In this document: piece by piece, positions 1 through 5,089 of the stretch
How positions within the stretch are numbered: position 1 is the first letter of the stretch
Layout of the letters: every line of letters starts with the position of its first letter
Source of the DNA: DASVXQ01 sp046727955
GTDB lineage: Bacteria; Actinomycetota; CALGFH01
Direction: 5' to 3'
NCBI GenBank assembly: GCA_046727955.1
Contig: JBKPDO010000416.1
Span: forward strand, 1 to 8,068
Length of the DNA: 8,068 bases
Translations under genes and position numbers: made by a program
Notes under the pieces: generated by a model
What the model saw: the letters and a program-made list of their open reading frames with translations, nothing else
Databases searched by the model: none
What the model was told of the DNA's origin: nothing

Positions 1-1518
1 GGCGTTGGCTGCGGCGACAGCCTGGTCGAACCCTGGACCGGCGGGGCAGTCGGCCGCTGGGTCGTACTGCGGCGGCTCGGTGTGCGGCAGGGAGCAGGCC
101 TGCACGAACGTCGTGGTGCCCGAGCTCTGCGCCTTGATCCCGTTCAGCAGCGTGACCGCGTCCTGGTCGCGCCCGGTGCCCCACCACGGGCCGAGCATGG
201 CGTGGCCGTCATCGCCGAGCGGACCGATCACGGCCGTGTTCTTGGTCGGGTCGAGCGGCAGCGTCGAGTTGTCGTTCTTCAGCAGCACCATCGAGCGGGC
301 CGCGTCCTTGCGGGCGAGTGCCACCGCGTCGGGTCGCAGCTGCGCCGACTCGGCCTTGGAGACGTCGACGTAGGGGTGCTCGAAGAGCCCGGCGCGGAAC
401 TTCACCCGCAGGATGCGCCGCACGGCGTCGTTGAGCCGCGGCATCGAGATCCGGTGCTGGGCCAGCAGCTGGGCGCCGAAGTCGCGGATTAGCGTGCTGG
501 TCATCTCGGAGTCCAGCCCGGCGTTCAGCGCCTTGGCTGCCGCGTCCGGTCCGTCCGCCGCGAAGCCGTGCCCGCAGTCGCCGGAGTCGGGGTTCACCGG
601 CGGGCACGCGCGCATCTCGGCGACGGCGGCCCAGTCCGCCTCAACGAAACCGTCGAAGCCCCACTCGCCCTTGAGGATGTCGGTCAGCGTCTCGTGGTTG
701 CCGCAGCCCGGCACGCCGTTGATCGCGTTGAACGAGCACATCACCGTGTCGGCGCCGGCGTCGACCGCGGCCTTGAACGGCGGCAGGTACAGGTTGCGCA
801 GCCGCTGCTCGGACATGTCGGTCGTGTTGTAGTCGCGCCCGCCCTCCGGCTGGCCGTAGGCGGCGAAGTGCTTCGGGCTGGCGACCTCCTTGTCCGGCGC
901 GCTGTAGTCGGTCCCCTGCGCGGCCTTGACCCGCGCGGCGGCCATGACCGAGCCGAGGTACGGGTCCTCGCCGGCTCCCTCCGCGATCCGGCCCCAGCGT
1001 GGTTCGTGCGAGACGTCGACCATCGGGGCGTACATCTGCTTGAGCCCGACAGCGGCCGACTCGCGGGCGCCGATCGTGTCGTCGTCCGTGGCCACCTGCG
1101 GGTCGAAGCTACTCGCCGCTCCCAGCGGGATCGGGAAGATCGTCCGGAAGCCATGGATCGTGTCGAACGCGAACAGCATCGGGATGTGCAGCCGCGACTG
1201 CTCGACCGCGATATGTTGGAGGCGGTTGATCTGCACGGGATCCGTGACGCTCAGCACCGAGCCGAGGCCCTTTTGCACCTCCTGGTCGTTGACCAGGAAG
1301 TCGGGTAGCAACTGGATCTGCTCCAGCTTCTCCTGCAGTGTCATCTTCGCGAGCAGGGAATTCACCCGCGCCTCGATCACCGGCCCGGCCGGCTGCCGCG
1401 TCGGCGCCAGGGCGACCTCCTCGGCCGATCGTGCCCCAGCCACCACGCCGCCGGCGGTTGCCACGCTCAGCGCGACAACCGACGCGATGATCGTGGCTCT
1501 GCGCCTGAATCCGGACAT
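1..1518 (-). CDS. Secreted glycoside hydrolase family 3 beta-glucosidase (BglX-like), C-terminus beyond window
   Basis: The reading frame from ATG 1518 stays open for 506 codons to the window edge, so the C-terminus is missing. Family knowledge: GH3 enzymes release terminal glucose or xylose from oligosaccharides by a retaining mechanism. Seen here: a Sec-type signal peptide (four early Arg, then a hydrophobic stretch to about residue 29), the substrate-pocket motif DTIHGFRT, the motif RWGRIAEGAGEDPY, KHFAAYG at 216-222, and FVEADW with the predicted nucleophile Asp295. The second alpha/beta domain begins near SMVLLKNDNSTLPL and continues to the edge. A Shine-Dalgarno GGAGGGAGGA lies just upstream of the ATG and fixes the start. 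The gene is divergent from pspC and has its own candidate promoter and palindrome. The protein probably acts outside the cell in plant-polymer sugar use. The family call is firm, but the exact substrate cannot be read from the sequence. Confidence 0.95.
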   Translation of the reverse strand, partial: MSGFRRRATIIASVVALSVATAGGVVAGARSAEEVALAPTRQPAGPVIEARVNSLLAKMTLQEKLEQIQLLPDFLVNDQEVQKGLGSVLSVTDPVQINRLQHIAVEQSRLHIPMLFAFDTIHGFRTIFPIPLGAASSFDPQVATDDDTIGARESAAVGLKQMYAPMVDVSHEPRWGRIAEGAGEDPYLGSVMAAARVKAAQGTDYSAPDKEVASPKHFAAYGQPEGGRDYNTTDMSEQRLRNLYLPPFKAAVDAGADTVMCSFNAINGVPGCGNHETLTDILKGEWGFDGFVEADWAAVAEMRACPPVNPDSGDCGHGFAADGPDAAAKALNAGLDSEMTSTLIRDFGAQLLAQHRISMPRLNDAVRRILRVKFRAGLFEHPYVDVSKAESAQLRPDAVALARKDAARSMVLLKNDNSTLPLDPTKNTAVIGPLGDDGHAMLGPWWGTGRDQDAVTLLNGIKAQSSGTTTFVQACSLPHTEPPQYDPAADCPAGPGFDQAVAAANA

Positions 1519-1552
1519 TCCGTCCTCCCTCCGCCGCCCATTCTGTAACGGC

Positions 1553-1568
1553 CTGGCTGGTCAGCCAG
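1553..1568. promoter_or_regulatory. Operator-like palindrome upstream of the GH3 gene
   Basis: CTGGCTG-GT-CAGCCAG is a perfect 7-bp inverted repeat with a 2-bp centre, 35 bp upstream of the GH3 start codon and just downstream of its candidate -10 box. That is a typical position for a repressor site. Glycosidase genes in actinobacteria are often controlled by LacI- or ROK-type repressors, but the sequence does not resemble a specific known operator and no regulator gene lies next to it in the window. Confidence 0.4.
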
Positions 1569-1577
1569 CCGAAGGAG

Positions 1578-1605
1578 ATTTGTTCCCTTGGTGAAGTGCG
1601 CTCAA
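1578..1605 (-). promoter_or_regulatory. Candidate promoter of the GH3 gene
   Basis: On the minus strand TTGAGC (1605-1600) and ACAAAT (1583-1578) are separated by 16 nt, a loose sigma-70-like arrangement. The expected start of transcription, around 1570, would fall at the edge of the palindrome at 1553-1568. The -10 match is weak, so this is a positional inference only. Confidence 0.3.
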
Positions 1606-1645
1606 GCCTCTCTGGGCAAGTCCGGAGCAAGTAAGTTCCGCGTCG

Positions 1646-1675
1646 TTGTGCCGGGACCATCCGGTTGAGTATGTT
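1646..1675 (+). promoter_or_regulatory. Candidate sigma-70-type promoter of pspC-domain gene
   Basis: TTGTGC (1646-1651) and TATGTT (1670-1675) are separated by 18 nt. Transcription would start near 1682 and give a leader of about 43 nt before the ATG at 1725. Both boxes match the consensus reasonably, and the spacing to the gene is natural. Confidence 0.45.
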
Positions 1676-1724
1676 CGAGGCCTGTTCGCCTGCACCGCAG
1701 GTACACATCGCGAAAGGCGGCGTC

Positions 1725-1913
1725 ATGGATGCGACCCGCAAGCTGTACCGCAGCCGAACCGATCGAATGCTGGCCGGCGTGTGCGGCGGCCTGGCCAAAT
1801 ACTTCAACCTCGACGCGACGTTGATCCGGGTGCTGTTCGTCGCGCTGACCGTGATGGGCCCTGGCGCGCTGATCTACCTGGCGATGTGGGTGATCGTCCC
1901 CAACGAGCCGTGA
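1725..1913 (+). CDS. PspC-domain small membrane protein
   Basis: A 62-residue protein made almost entirely of one PspC domain. It opens with a short basic N-terminus (KLYRSRTDRM), followed by the hallmark AGVCGGLAKYFNLDATLIR (about 17-35) and a hydrophobic segment (about 33-58) with the typical MGPGALIYLAMWVIVP. In E. coli PspC is an inner-membrane sensor of the phage-shock envelope-stress response. Short stand-alone PspC proteins are common in actinobacteria, where their role is less clear. AAAGG about eight nt upstream supports ATG 1725. An upstream in-frame TTG (1665) would add 20 residues without homology or a ribosome site, so it was not used. The gene is divergent from the GH3 gene, and no pspA or pspB lies in the window. 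Confidence 0.92.
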   Translation: MDATRKLYRSRTDRMLAGVCGGLAKYFNLDATLIRVLFVALTVMGPGALIYLAMWVIVPNEP

Positions 1914-1941
1914 GCACGACTCCGAGATCGCACGGCAAGGG

Positions 1942-1969
1942 TTGACCCGCGGGGGTCCACGTCTAGGGT
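1942..1969 (+). promoter_or_regulatory. Strong promoter candidate with palindrome in its spacer
   Basis: TTGACC (1942-1947) and TAGGGT (1964-1969) lie 16 nt apart, a good actinobacterial housekeeping-type promoter. Overlapping the -35 box and filling the first part of the spacer is the inverted repeat GACCC-GCGG-GGGTC (1944-1957), where a bound repressor would block RNA polymerase. It faces the molybdoenzyme remnant at 2115 and could now drive the downstream DksA-like gene. Confidence 0.5.
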
Positions 1970-1982
1970 GCGGGTTTAGGCT

Positions 1983-2012
1983 GGTCCCCGGTGCTTGCCG
2001 GGCCAACGGACC
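1983..2012 (+). other. Stem-loop in the long leader upstream of the molybdoenzyme remnant
   Basis: GGTCC (1983-1987) pairs with GGACC (2008-2012), and an inner CCGG/CCGG pair closes a six-nt loop. It lies in the roughly 140-nt untranslated stretch between the promoter at 1942-1969 and the ATG at 2115. It may be part of a structured leader of the former molybdoenzyme operon. I cannot match it to a known riboswitch class, and in such GC-rich DNA a stem of this size can arise by chance. Confidence 0.25.
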
Positions 2013-2114
2013 GGCGCATCGCGGGGCGCGTGGAGATGCCCGGCTCTGCTGAGGTCGTCTCGCTGCTCCTGGCGGCGGCCCGGGTCGGGGCGTCGGCCTG
2101 ACCCGGGGGATGTC

Positions 2115-2294
2115 ATGAACGTCGAGATCACGCTTCGGGTGGACGGGACGCAGCACCGGCTGGTCGTGGACACCCGGACGACACTGCCGGACGCCCTGCG
2201 GGAGCGGCTGGGGATCACCAGCGCCAAGAAGGGCTGCGACCACGGCCAGTGCGGCGCCTGCACCGTCCTGCTCGACGGGCGGCGTGCCAACAGC
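2115..2294 (+). pseudogene. Truncated [2Fe-2S] subunit of a xanthine dehydrogenase/aldehyde oxidase-type molybdoenzyme (CoxS/YagT-like)
   Basis: From ATG 2115, 60 codons match the N-terminal plant-ferredoxin domain of CoxS/YagT/XdhC-type small subunits. They include MNVEITLRVDGTQHRLVV and the cluster loop KKGCDHGQCGACTVLLDG, with Cys41, Cys46 and Cys49. A working protein needs a fourth cysteine after eleven more residues (position 61). Here codon 61 is Ser, and homology stops at that point. The C-terminal helical [2Fe-2S] domain of the usual 150-170 residue protein is absent. The same frame then continues as Arg/Pro-rich non-homologous sequence without a stop as far as the DksA-like gene. The break joins it to a molybdenum-subunit fragment in another frame, so this is a deletion relic. 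It cannot carry electrons as it stands. Confidence 0.85.
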
Positions 2295-2307
2295 TCCCAG
2301 GGCCCGG

Positions 2308-2421
2308 CGCGACCGGGGCTGGCTGGTCGGCACCGCCGCGGCGATCGCCAACGCCACCCATCACGCCACCGGCATCCGCGTGCGCGACCTGCCGATTACC
2401 CTCGACAAGCTCCTGCGGTAA
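2308..2421 (+). pseudogene. C-terminal remnant of molybdopterin-binding large subunit (CoxL/YagR-like)
   Basis: In the frame ending at TAA 2419-2421, the last 37 codons read out a peptide with VGTAAAIANA and RVRDLPITLDKLL. This is the characteristic end of the molybdenum-binding subunit of xanthine dehydrogenase/aldehyde oxidoreductase-type enzymes (YagR/PaoC group). Recognisable homology starts near 2317. The frame differs from that of the small-subunit fragment and has no start codon, so it is not expressed as such. In intact operons the order is [2Fe-2S], FAD, molybdenum subunit. Here the end of the first gene, all of the second and roughly 95% of the third are missing between about 2294 and 2317. 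This indicates one large internal deletion or successive losses. Confidence 0.75.
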
Positions 2422-2433
2422 GGGCATGCCCTT
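2420..2433. promoter_or_regulatory. Perfect 14-bp palindrome after the molybdoenzyme remnant
   Basis: AAGGGCATGCCCTT is a perfect palindrome overlapping the TAA stop of the large-subunit remnant. Its right end overlaps TTGGCG (2432-2437), which with CAATAT (2457-2462, 19-nt spacer) could form a weak promoter for the DksA-like gene starting at 2496. It may be an operator or a relic of a 3' hairpin. The function is not determined. Confidence 0.3.
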
Positions 2434-2495
2434 GGCGGTGGTCGCTGAGCTTGGAGCAATATGAGCGTTTCACTGGGGATCCCGAGGAGGCGAGG

Positions 2496-3008
2496 ATGGA
2501 TCAGGCGAGCGCACAGGCGCTGCTCGACCAGGAGCGAGCCAGGCTCGAGCGGCTGCTGGCTGCCGGTTCCGGCGAGGCGGATGCGGCCGACGCGGACGAC
2601 GTGGGCGACGAGGTGGACAACGCCGATCGGCGTAACGCCGAGGAGACCGGTGCGGCCCTCGACCAGCTCGTGCGGGACCGGTGGGCGGCGCTGCAGCGAG
2701 CCGAGGCAAGGCTCGAGGCGGGCATCTACGGGCGGTCAGTCCGCAGCGGCCGGCCGATTCCCGACGAGCGGCTGGAGGCGGATCCGCTGGCCGAGCTGAC
2801 CGTGGAGGAGGAGGTCACCGCCGAGCGCGGAGAGGTCGAGGAGGGGGACGAGGCGGCCGGGCTGGCCTCGGCCACCCATCCGTTCGAGGTGCTCAACGAT
2901 GCCGACATCACGCCCGAGGAGGCGCTCGCCGACGATGAGGACTACGACGAGCCCGCACCCGAGCGCGACCCCGGCATCCACGTCGAGCGGGACGACCGCC
3001 GCCGCTAG
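2496..3008 (+). CDS. DksA/TraR-like protein lacking all zinc-finger cysteines
   Basis: A very acidic 170-residue protein. Residues 1-75 look like two helices of a coiled coil around an Asp-rich turn (about 28-45, including DNAD). These are followed by the family signature ARLEAGIYG...GRPIPDERLEADPLAEL (72-101) and a disordered acidic tail (106-170). DksA/TraR proteins insert the coiled coil into the RNA polymerase secondary channel and alter promoter response, often with ppGpp. The usual C-X2-C-X17-C-X2-C zinc site is present in exact spacing, but the residues are Ser81, Ser84, Thr102 and Glu105, and the protein has no cysteine at all. GAGGAGG (2484-2490) five nt before ATG 2496 supports the start. 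The frame is open upstream into the CoxS fragment, but that part shows no homology after the break. The stop codon TAG is part of the target site of the inserted element. A role in transcription is inferred, and partner binding is unproven. Confidence 0.8.
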   Translation: MDQASAQALLDQERARLERLLAAGSGEADAADADDVGDEVDNADRRNAEETGAALDQLVRDRWAALQRAEARLEAGIYGRSVRSGRPIPDERLEADPLAELTVEEEVTAERGEVEEGDEAAGLASATHPFEVLNDADITPEEALADDEDYDEPAPERDPGIHVERDDRRR

Positions 3009-3024
3009 GGCCTGGTTGCATTCG

Positions 3025-3050
3025 GGGGGGAGCCCGAGACAGCTCCCCCC
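3025..3050 (+). terminator. Strong hairpin just after the DksA-like gene, possible terminator
   Basis: GGGGGGAGC (3025-3033) pairs perfectly with GCTCCCCCC (3042-3050) across an 8-nt loop. It starts 17 nt after the TAG stop. There is no T-run, which is usual for intrinsic terminators in high-GC actinobacteria. The hairpin belongs to the inserted element, so the element may now act as the transcription end of the upstream gene. Confidence 0.4.
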
Positions 3051-3220
3051 TGAACCCCCCATCGGGTACGTCGTCGTGATCCCTGGGTTGTGGGTCAGCA
3101 CCGCGATCGGGCAGGTTCGCCCTGCCGCGACAGCTCCCCCGAACCCCCCCATCGGGTACTTCGAGGTGATCCCTGGGTTGTGGGTCAGCACCGCGATCGG
3201 GCAGGTTCGCCGTGCCGCGG
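3040..3220. repeat. Two imperfect 90-bp tandem direct repeats inside the element
   Basis: Copy one is 3040-3130 and copy two 3131-3220. They are aligned at period 90 from ATCGGGTAC (3061 and 3151), with one indel in the preceding C-run. In the 60 bases from 3061 only three differ (around positions 10-15 of that stretch). Each copy contains GGCAGG-TTCGC-CCTGCC-type dyad symmetry (perfect at 3110-3126, with one mismatch in copy two). This suggests a duplicated structural or transposase-binding unit. Confidence 0.85.
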
Positions 3221-3283
3221 ATCACCATTGCAACCAGGCCCTAGCACGCCGGTTGCTTCGGGCTGACCGGCGGCCGCCGCCGC

Positions 3284-3309
3284 GCACCGTGCCCGGGAGC
3301 TCACGGTGC
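3284..3309. promoter_or_regulatory. Inverted repeat upstream of the PfkB kinase gene
   Basis: GCACCGTG (3284-3291) and CACGGTGC (3302-3309) form a perfect 8-bp inverted repeat around 10 nt. It stands just upstream of TAGAGT (3316-3321), a possible -10 box 20 bp before ATG 3341. It could be an operator for the kinase gene or a small terminator for upstream transcription. No matching -35 box is clear. Confidence 0.35.
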
Positions 3310-3340
3310 TCCTGGTAGAGTGCCGGCCAGCATAGCGGGC

Positions 3341-4276
3341 ATGAGAGTGCGGCCACGCAGGCTCGTCCTGGTCGGGAGCGTCGTCGTAGACGCGCTCCTG
3401 TACGTGGACCGGCTGCCGGAGCGCGGAGGCGACCTACTCGCGCGGCACGCGGTGGCAGGCGCCGGCGGCGGCTTCAACGTGCTCGCGGCTGCGGTGCGGC
3501 TCGGCTTGGAGGCGGCCTACGGCGGCCGCACCGGCGCGGGCGTGTTCGGTGCACAGGCCACCCGCGCGCTCGAGGAGGCCGGGATCACCGTGCTCCTGCC
3601 GCCGGACGAGCGGGCGGACACCGGCTTTGTCGTCGGCCTGGTGGAGCCTGGTGGGGAGCGCACCTTCGTGACCGCGCCGGGCGCGGAGTCCCGCCTGGAG
3701 CCGCACGACCTGCAGTCGTTGCCGCTCCGTGCCGGCGATGCCGTCTACGTCTCCGGCTACGACCTGGTCTACCCGGTCTCCGGCCGCTCGCTGCAGGAAT
3801 GGTTGCCACGGCTTCCCCAGGACGTGCTGGTGGCCGTGGATCCTGGCCCGCTGGTCGCCGACATCCCGGCCGAGCGGCTGGAGCGGGTCCTTGGCCGCGT
3901 CGACCTGCTGAGCCTGAGCGCTGGGGAGGCGACCGCCATGTCCGGCCTGCGAGACCCGGCGGCGGCCGCGGCCTTGCTGGTCGGGCGGCTGACCACCGGC
4001 GCGCTGGTGGTGGTCCGGGTAGAGGATCGCGGCTGCTGGCTGGCGGCGGCCGGTGCCGAGCCACTGCACGTCCCGGGCCGGCCGGCCCGCGCGGTCGACA
4101 CCACCGGTGCCGGCGACGCGCACGTCGCGGCCTTCCTGACGAGGCTCTCGCTCGGCGACGACCCGCCGCGGGCAGCCTGGGTCGCGAACGTGGCCGCCTC
4201 GCTGTCGGTGGAGCGCGCGGGCTCCGCCACCGGCCCGACGGCCCGGGATCTCGAGGCCGCGCTCCGGATGTATTGA
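3341..4276 (+). CDS. PfkB-family carbohydrate/nucleoside kinase
   Basis: A 311-residue ribokinase-like kinase. Family knowledge: ATP phosphorylates a hydroxymethyl group of a sugar or nucleoside in the cytoplasm. Seen: an N-terminal beta strand LVLVGSVVVDALLYVDRLPE with Asp17 of the substrate pocket, the glycine-rich first signature GAGGGFN (40-46), and the lid-region residues ADTGFVVGLVEPGGERTFV. The second signature DTTGAGDAHVAAFL is near 252-265 with predicted catalytic base Asp259, and NVAASLSVERAGSATG forms the nucleotide-site C-terminus. The length is normal. ATG 3341 is preferred because it begins right before the first strand. A GTG at 3320 would add seven residues and lacks a better ribosome site; neither start has a strong one. 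The substrate cannot be told from the motifs, since PfkB members act on fructose-phosphates, ribose, 2-keto-3-deoxygluconate, adenosine and pseudouridine. A link to sugars released by the GH3 enzyme is possible but unproven. Confidence 0.93.
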   Translation: MRVRPRRLVLVGSVVVDALLYVDRLPERGGDLLARHAVAGAGGGFNVLAAAVRLGLEAAYGGRTGAGVFGAQATRALEEAGITVLLPPDERADTGFVVGLVEPGGERTFVTAPGAESRLEPHDLQSLPLRAGDAVYVSGYDLVYPVSGRSLQEWLPRLPQDVLVAVDPGPLVADIPAERLERVLGRVDLLSLSAGEATAMSGLRDPAAAAALLVGRLTTGALVVVRVEDRGCWLAAAGAEPLHVPGRPARAVDTTGAGDAHVAAFLTRLSLGDDPPRAAWVANVAASLSVERAGSATGPTARDLEAALRMY

Positions 4277-4304
4277 AAAGTGGCTCACGGCTACCGTGTA
4301 GCGT
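4273..4304 (+). promoter_or_regulatory. Candidate promoter and dyad for the YceI-like gene
   Basis: TTGAAA (4273-4278), overlapping the stop of the kinase gene, and TAGCGT (4299-4304) are separated by 20 nt, wider than ideal. The perfect dyad CACGG-CTA-CCGTG (4286-4298) fills the spacer. Transcription would begin near 4311, about 7 nt before the Shine-Dalgarno at 4318, which supports an early translation start at 4332. The boxes are suboptimal. Confidence 0.3.
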
Positions 4305-4317
4305 TCCGGACGAGAAC

Positions 4318-4334
4318 GAGGAGGCCTCGCCATA
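4318..4334 (+). promoter_or_regulatory. Ribosome binding site placed before an ATA codon
   Basis: GAGGAGG (4318-4324) is a near-perfect Shine-Dalgarno. Seven nt later, at the ideal start position, the codon is ATA (4332-4334). The first ATG in frame is at 4389, 64 nt away and with no ribosome site of its own. The site therefore argues for initiation at the ATA or for a recent ATG-to-ATA change. Confidence 0.65.
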
Positions 4335-4919
4335 AGCTCTTGGATCTTCGAGCCCGGCCATACCGAGGCTGAGTTCCGCGCCCGCCACATGATGGTCACC
4401 TGGGTGCGTGGTCTCTTCAAGGATGTCCACGGCTCGATCCAGCTCGACTGGGACCACCCCCTGGACGCGACGTTCCAGGGCGAGATCGACGTCACCAAGA
4501 TCTGGACCGGCGAGCATGACCGGGACACCCACCTGCGCAGCGCGGATTTCTTCGACGTCGAGCATTACCCCAGGATCTTCTTCACGGGCCGTATGACGGA
4601 GCGCACCGGCGACATGCACGCCAAGGCCGGCGTGGACCTGACCATCCGGGGAGTGACGCGGCCGGTGGCGCTGGACGTGGCCTACCTCGGCCAGTGGGAC
4701 ACGCCGTTCTGGGTCGGCGACCAGAATCGCGGAACGCTGCGACGGATCGGCTTTGCGGCCACGACCACGATCAACCGCCACGACTTCGGCGTCTCCTGGC
4801 AGGACAGCCTGCCTGGCGGCGGTGTGGTGGTGAGCAACGAGATCTACGTCTCCCTGGACGTCGAGGCCATTCTCAAGGACGATCTCGAGCGCACCGGCGC
4901 GATTCGGTACTACGAATAG
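4332..4919 (+). CDS. YceI-family lipocalin-fold protein, probable AUA start
   Basis: YceI proteins are beta-barrels; characterised members bind isoprenoid chains such as polyprenyl or ubiquinone lipids. Seen: the typical strand order including WIFEPGHTEAEFRARHMMVT, VRGLFKDVHGSIQLD, LRSADFFDVEHYPRIFF, DLTIRGVTRPVALDVAYLG, and the late RIGFAATTTINRHDFGVSW with a C-terminal VSLDVEAIL. No signal peptide is present, so this is a cytoplasmic form. Codons 4332-4388 code for the conserved first strand (SSWIFEPGHTEAEFRARH). That strand would be lost if translation began at ATG 4389 (176 residues). In this frame a stop lies at 4299-4301, and no ATG, GTG or TTG occurs between it and 4389. With the ATA the protein has 195 residues, close to the family's usual 170-190. 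A conservative annotation would be 4389-4919. The ligand and role in this organism are unknown. Confidence 0.88.
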   Translation: MSSWIFEPGHTEAEFRARHMMVTWVRGLFKDVHGSIQLDWDHPLDATFQGEIDVTKIWTGEHDRDTHLRSADFFDVEHYPRIFFTGRMTERTGDMHAKAGVDLTIRGVTRPVALDVAYLGQWDTPFWVGDQNRGTLRRIGFAATTTINRHDFGVSWQDSLPGGGVVVSNEIYVSLDVEAILKDDLERTGAIRYYE

Positions 4920-5089
4920 GCCGGCCGGGGCCGTTATGTGGACCTGATGCGCCCGCACGTCCGCCCCGACGGCCAAGGTGGCTGCCTTCGCTGAGCACCC
5001 CTCGCGGCCGGAGATCCCGACAGGGGGTTGTCGCCGCCGCCCTGGATGCTCGGCATACCAGGAAGGCAACAAGCACAGGAGGCAACCAG

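Larger units (their letters stand above)
3005..3244. mobile_element. MITE-like element with 12-bp inverted ends and CTAG target duplication
   Basis: The ends are GGCCTGGTTGCA (3009-3020) and TGCAACCAGGCC (3229-3240), perfect inverted repeats. Each is flanked by CTAG (3005-3008 and 3241-3244), so the mirror symmetry reaches 17 bp on each side (3004-3020 and 3229-3245). A 4-bp CTAG duplication fits the YTAR target of the IS5-group transposases (family knowledge). The 232-bp body has no plausible gene and must be moved by a transposase encoded elsewhere. It holds two 90-bp tandem repeats and a strong G/C-run hairpin. The left CTAG supplies the TAG stop of the DksA-like gene, so the insertion left that protein intact. 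The assignment to IS5 relatives is inference from the target site only. Confidence 0.7.

Noticed and set aside
568..1308. Long plus-strand frames opposite the GH3 gene
   Set aside because: The minus strand encodes a signal peptide, the KHFAAYG motif and the nucleophile motif of GH3 in one continuous frame. The plus-strand frames have Arg/Val-rich non-homologous translations.
1591..1605. Possible LacI-type operator around TGAAGTGCGCTCA upstream of the GH3 gene
   Set aside because: Only the outermost and central bases are symmetric. Several inner pairs fail, so the palindrome at 1553-1568 is far better.
2736..3191. Minus-strand frame with a repeated peptide (PIAVLTHNPGIT) over the inserted element
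   Set aside because: The peptide repeat merely reflects the 90-bp DNA tandem repeat. The frame runs into the antisense of the DksA-like gene and has no ribosome site.
3585..5072. A 495-codon minus-strand open frame across the kinase and YceI-like genes
   Set aside because: It overlaps two well-supported plus-strand genes, and its Arg/Pro/Ala-rich translation shows no family motif.
4920..5089. Possible terminator or small gene between the YceI-like and VOC genes
   Set aside because: GGCC-rich repeats right after the stop do not form a clear stem-loop, and the short frames here lack ribosome sites. Only the AGGAGG of the VOC gene is supported.
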